Shown here: in pieces, positions 39,781 through 40,662 of the stretch
How positions within the stretch are numbered: position 1 is the stretch's first letter
How the letters are laid out: each line of letters begins with the position of its first letter
Source of the DNA: an uncultured Prevotella sp.
Lineage (GTDB): Bacteria > Bacteroidota > Bacteroidia > Bacteroidales > Bacteroidaceae
Direction: 5' to 3'
Length of the DNA: 40,662 nucleotides
Assembly: GCA_900539625.1 (NCBI GenBank)
Contig: UQCW01000021.1
Location: forward strand, 1 to 40,662
Notes under the pieces: model-generated
Databases searched by the model: none
Told to the model about the DNA's origin: nothing
What the model saw: the letters and a program-made list of their open reading frames with translations, nothing else
Translations under genes and position numbers: made by a program

Positions 39781-39969
39781 AGGGTGTTCTATAAATTAGC
39801 TTGAGCCGATTTTACATTTATCGCGAAGCAGATTGTTGCATTTCAAAGACGAGCATAGCGAGCTATGTGAGTCTTTGAAATACAACAAGATGCGAGTGAG
39901 AAATGTAAAAGCGGCCAAGTCAATCCTAAATAAAGAATCTCCATTAAAACTAATTTATAGAACATCCCT
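39781..39969. repeat. Family C palindromic repeat, full copy (189 bp)
   Basis: The ends AGGGTGTTCTATAAATTAG and CTAATTTATAGAACATCCCT are inverted repeats with a 1-nt indel. The inner arms TGTTGCATTTCAAAGAC and GTCTTTGAAATACAACA are complementary, around the core GAGCATAGCGAGCTATGTGA. Ends and arms differ from families A and B, but length, architecture and core are shared. Confidence 0.75.
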
Positions 39970-40334
39970 AAAAGGCAAGGGGCCGTGTTTGCCATTAATT
40001 AAAATGGTGGAGCAGGCGCTTTGCCTTCTTTTTTTGCATCTCCATATATATAATACTGAGCACTCCCCATATAATATCCATTCTCATTCCCCTTTCATTC
40101 CCCTTTCATTCCCCGCAATCCCACCTTTCGCTCCCAATTTTCCTTCCGAAACCATGTTCTTCGGCATGAAACCCGAAAAAATCCGCCGCAGGTTTTTGCC
40201 ATATTCTTAGCGTTGCCTACCTTTGCCGTGTTGTCGACCGAAAAAAGTCGAATTTTTTTCAGGGCGCAAAGCTTTGTGTTTTAGCGCCTTGGCCTTTTCG
40301 CGCAATTTTTTCTTGAAAAATAATTGCGAAAACA
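39970..40334. other. Gene-free region upstream of the rRNA promoter
   Basis: No gene is supported. It contains an 11-bp tandem repeat (CATTCCCCTTT twice plus CATTCCCC, 40085-40114) and T-rich stretches near 40250 and 40300. Short open frames here have no protein features. Confidence 0.4.
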
Positions 40335-40366
40335 TTTGGCGGTTATGGAAAAAGTCCGTAATTTTG
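40335..40366 (+). promoter_or_regulatory. rRNA operon promoter
   Basis: TTTG (40335-40338) and TAATTTTG (40359-40366) are exactly 20 bp apart, a full match to the Bacteroidetes housekeeping promoter, about 225 bp upstream of 16S rRNA. Confidence 0.75.
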
Positions 40367-40418
40367 CACTCGCTAAACGGGACGAGCGGTACACCACTCA
40401 CCACCGCGACAGCAAAGA

Positions 40419-40500
40419 GTTCTTTGAAAGAAATTACATAAAACTATTTTGTAGAGAAGTACAAGGGACTTGCACTGCACTGGAAACAGGGTATGCAAGT
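40419..40500 (+). promoter_or_regulatory. rRNA leader: boxA-like element and hairpin
   Basis: GTTCTTTGAAA at 40419-40429 resembles the boxA antitermination element of rRNA leaders. Further on, ACTTGCA (40468) and TGCAAGT (40494) form a hairpin in the 16S precursor leader. Confidence 0.4.
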
Positions 40501-40589
40501 AACAAAGGTTTAAAACAAACCGTCAATTACTCTAATAAATAACAGGTAGTCTTGAGCATATAAACAGAGAAAAACAAAAACATTATATT

Positions 40590-40662
40590 ACAATGAAGAG
40601 TTTGATCCTGGCTCAGGATGAACGCTAGCTACAGGCTTAACACATGCAAGTCGAGGGGCAGC
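40590..40662 (+). rRNA. 16S ribosomal RNA, 5' end, cut by window edge
   Basis: AGAGTTTGATCCTGGCTCAG (the universal 5' region, E. coli position 8 onward) begins at 40597, so the mature 5' end is placed near 40590. The following GATGAACGCTAGCTACAGGC and CTTAACACATGCAAGTCGAG are typical of Bacteroidales, including Prevotella. Only about 73 nt lie in the window. Confidence 0.97.

Noticed and set aside
40085..40114. 11-bp tandem repeat as a CRISPR or origin feature
   Set aside because: Fewer than three full units, no spacers and no associated genes; it is only a short tandem repeat.

Overview
The window is a chromosomal segment of a Bacteroidales bacterium, most likely of the Prevotellaceae. The evidence is a partial 16S rRNA gene at the right edge, promoters of the Bacteroidetes type (TTTG near -33, TAnnTTTG near -7) with no Shine-Dalgarno reliance, a fused MurF-alanine racemase beside a GSCFA protein, carboxynorspermidine decarboxylase, an OPT transporter and outer-membrane beta-barrel paralogues. 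Genus is not resolvable from what I can see.

Layout. Positions 1-750 look like one end of an integrated element abutting the 3' end of mnmE: a truncated two-HTH protein, 10-bp phased repeats and hairpins. Positions 790-18755 are a long run of minus-strand housekeeping genes: mnmE, mlaF-mlaE (preceded by an amber-interrupted ORF), thrS-infC-rpmI-rplT, an OPT transporter, nspC, galE, pta, murF-alr, a GSCFA protein and a YeiH-type transporter. The strand switches near 18.8 kb. The plus strand then carries purM, prfA, dapA, an ABC-F protein, and the chaperone genes grpE, dnaJ and htpG. From 29.5 to 39.8 kb lies an accessory surface region: two paralogous beta-barrel proteins, each preceded by a copy of a ~790-bp leader region, followed by a TPR lipoprotein with a C-terminal HTH domain. 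The window ends in the promoter and first ~73 nt of an rRNA operon.

Four results stand out. (1) grpE and htpG each have a sigma-54 (-24/-12) promoter match 30-50 bp upstream; the htpG one fits the consensus almost exactly. (2) The intergenic regions carry a superfamily of long palindromic repeats (families A, B, C and short derivatives). Full copies are ~190 bp and share a central GAGCrTAGCGrGCTAyGTGA core. Several end 18-34 bp before start codons, and family A termini contain an outward-facing TAnnTTTG. (3) The two beta-barrel genes are mosaic paralogues with duplicated leaders containing 11-bp phased TGTGAAC-type direct repeats, a promoter and a tiny Thr/Ile-rich ORF; ~366 bp of the two leaders read as identical. 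(4) The ABC-F protein has one fully canonical and one fully degenerate ATP site.

All function calls come from reading the sequence and recalled family motifs; no database search was run.
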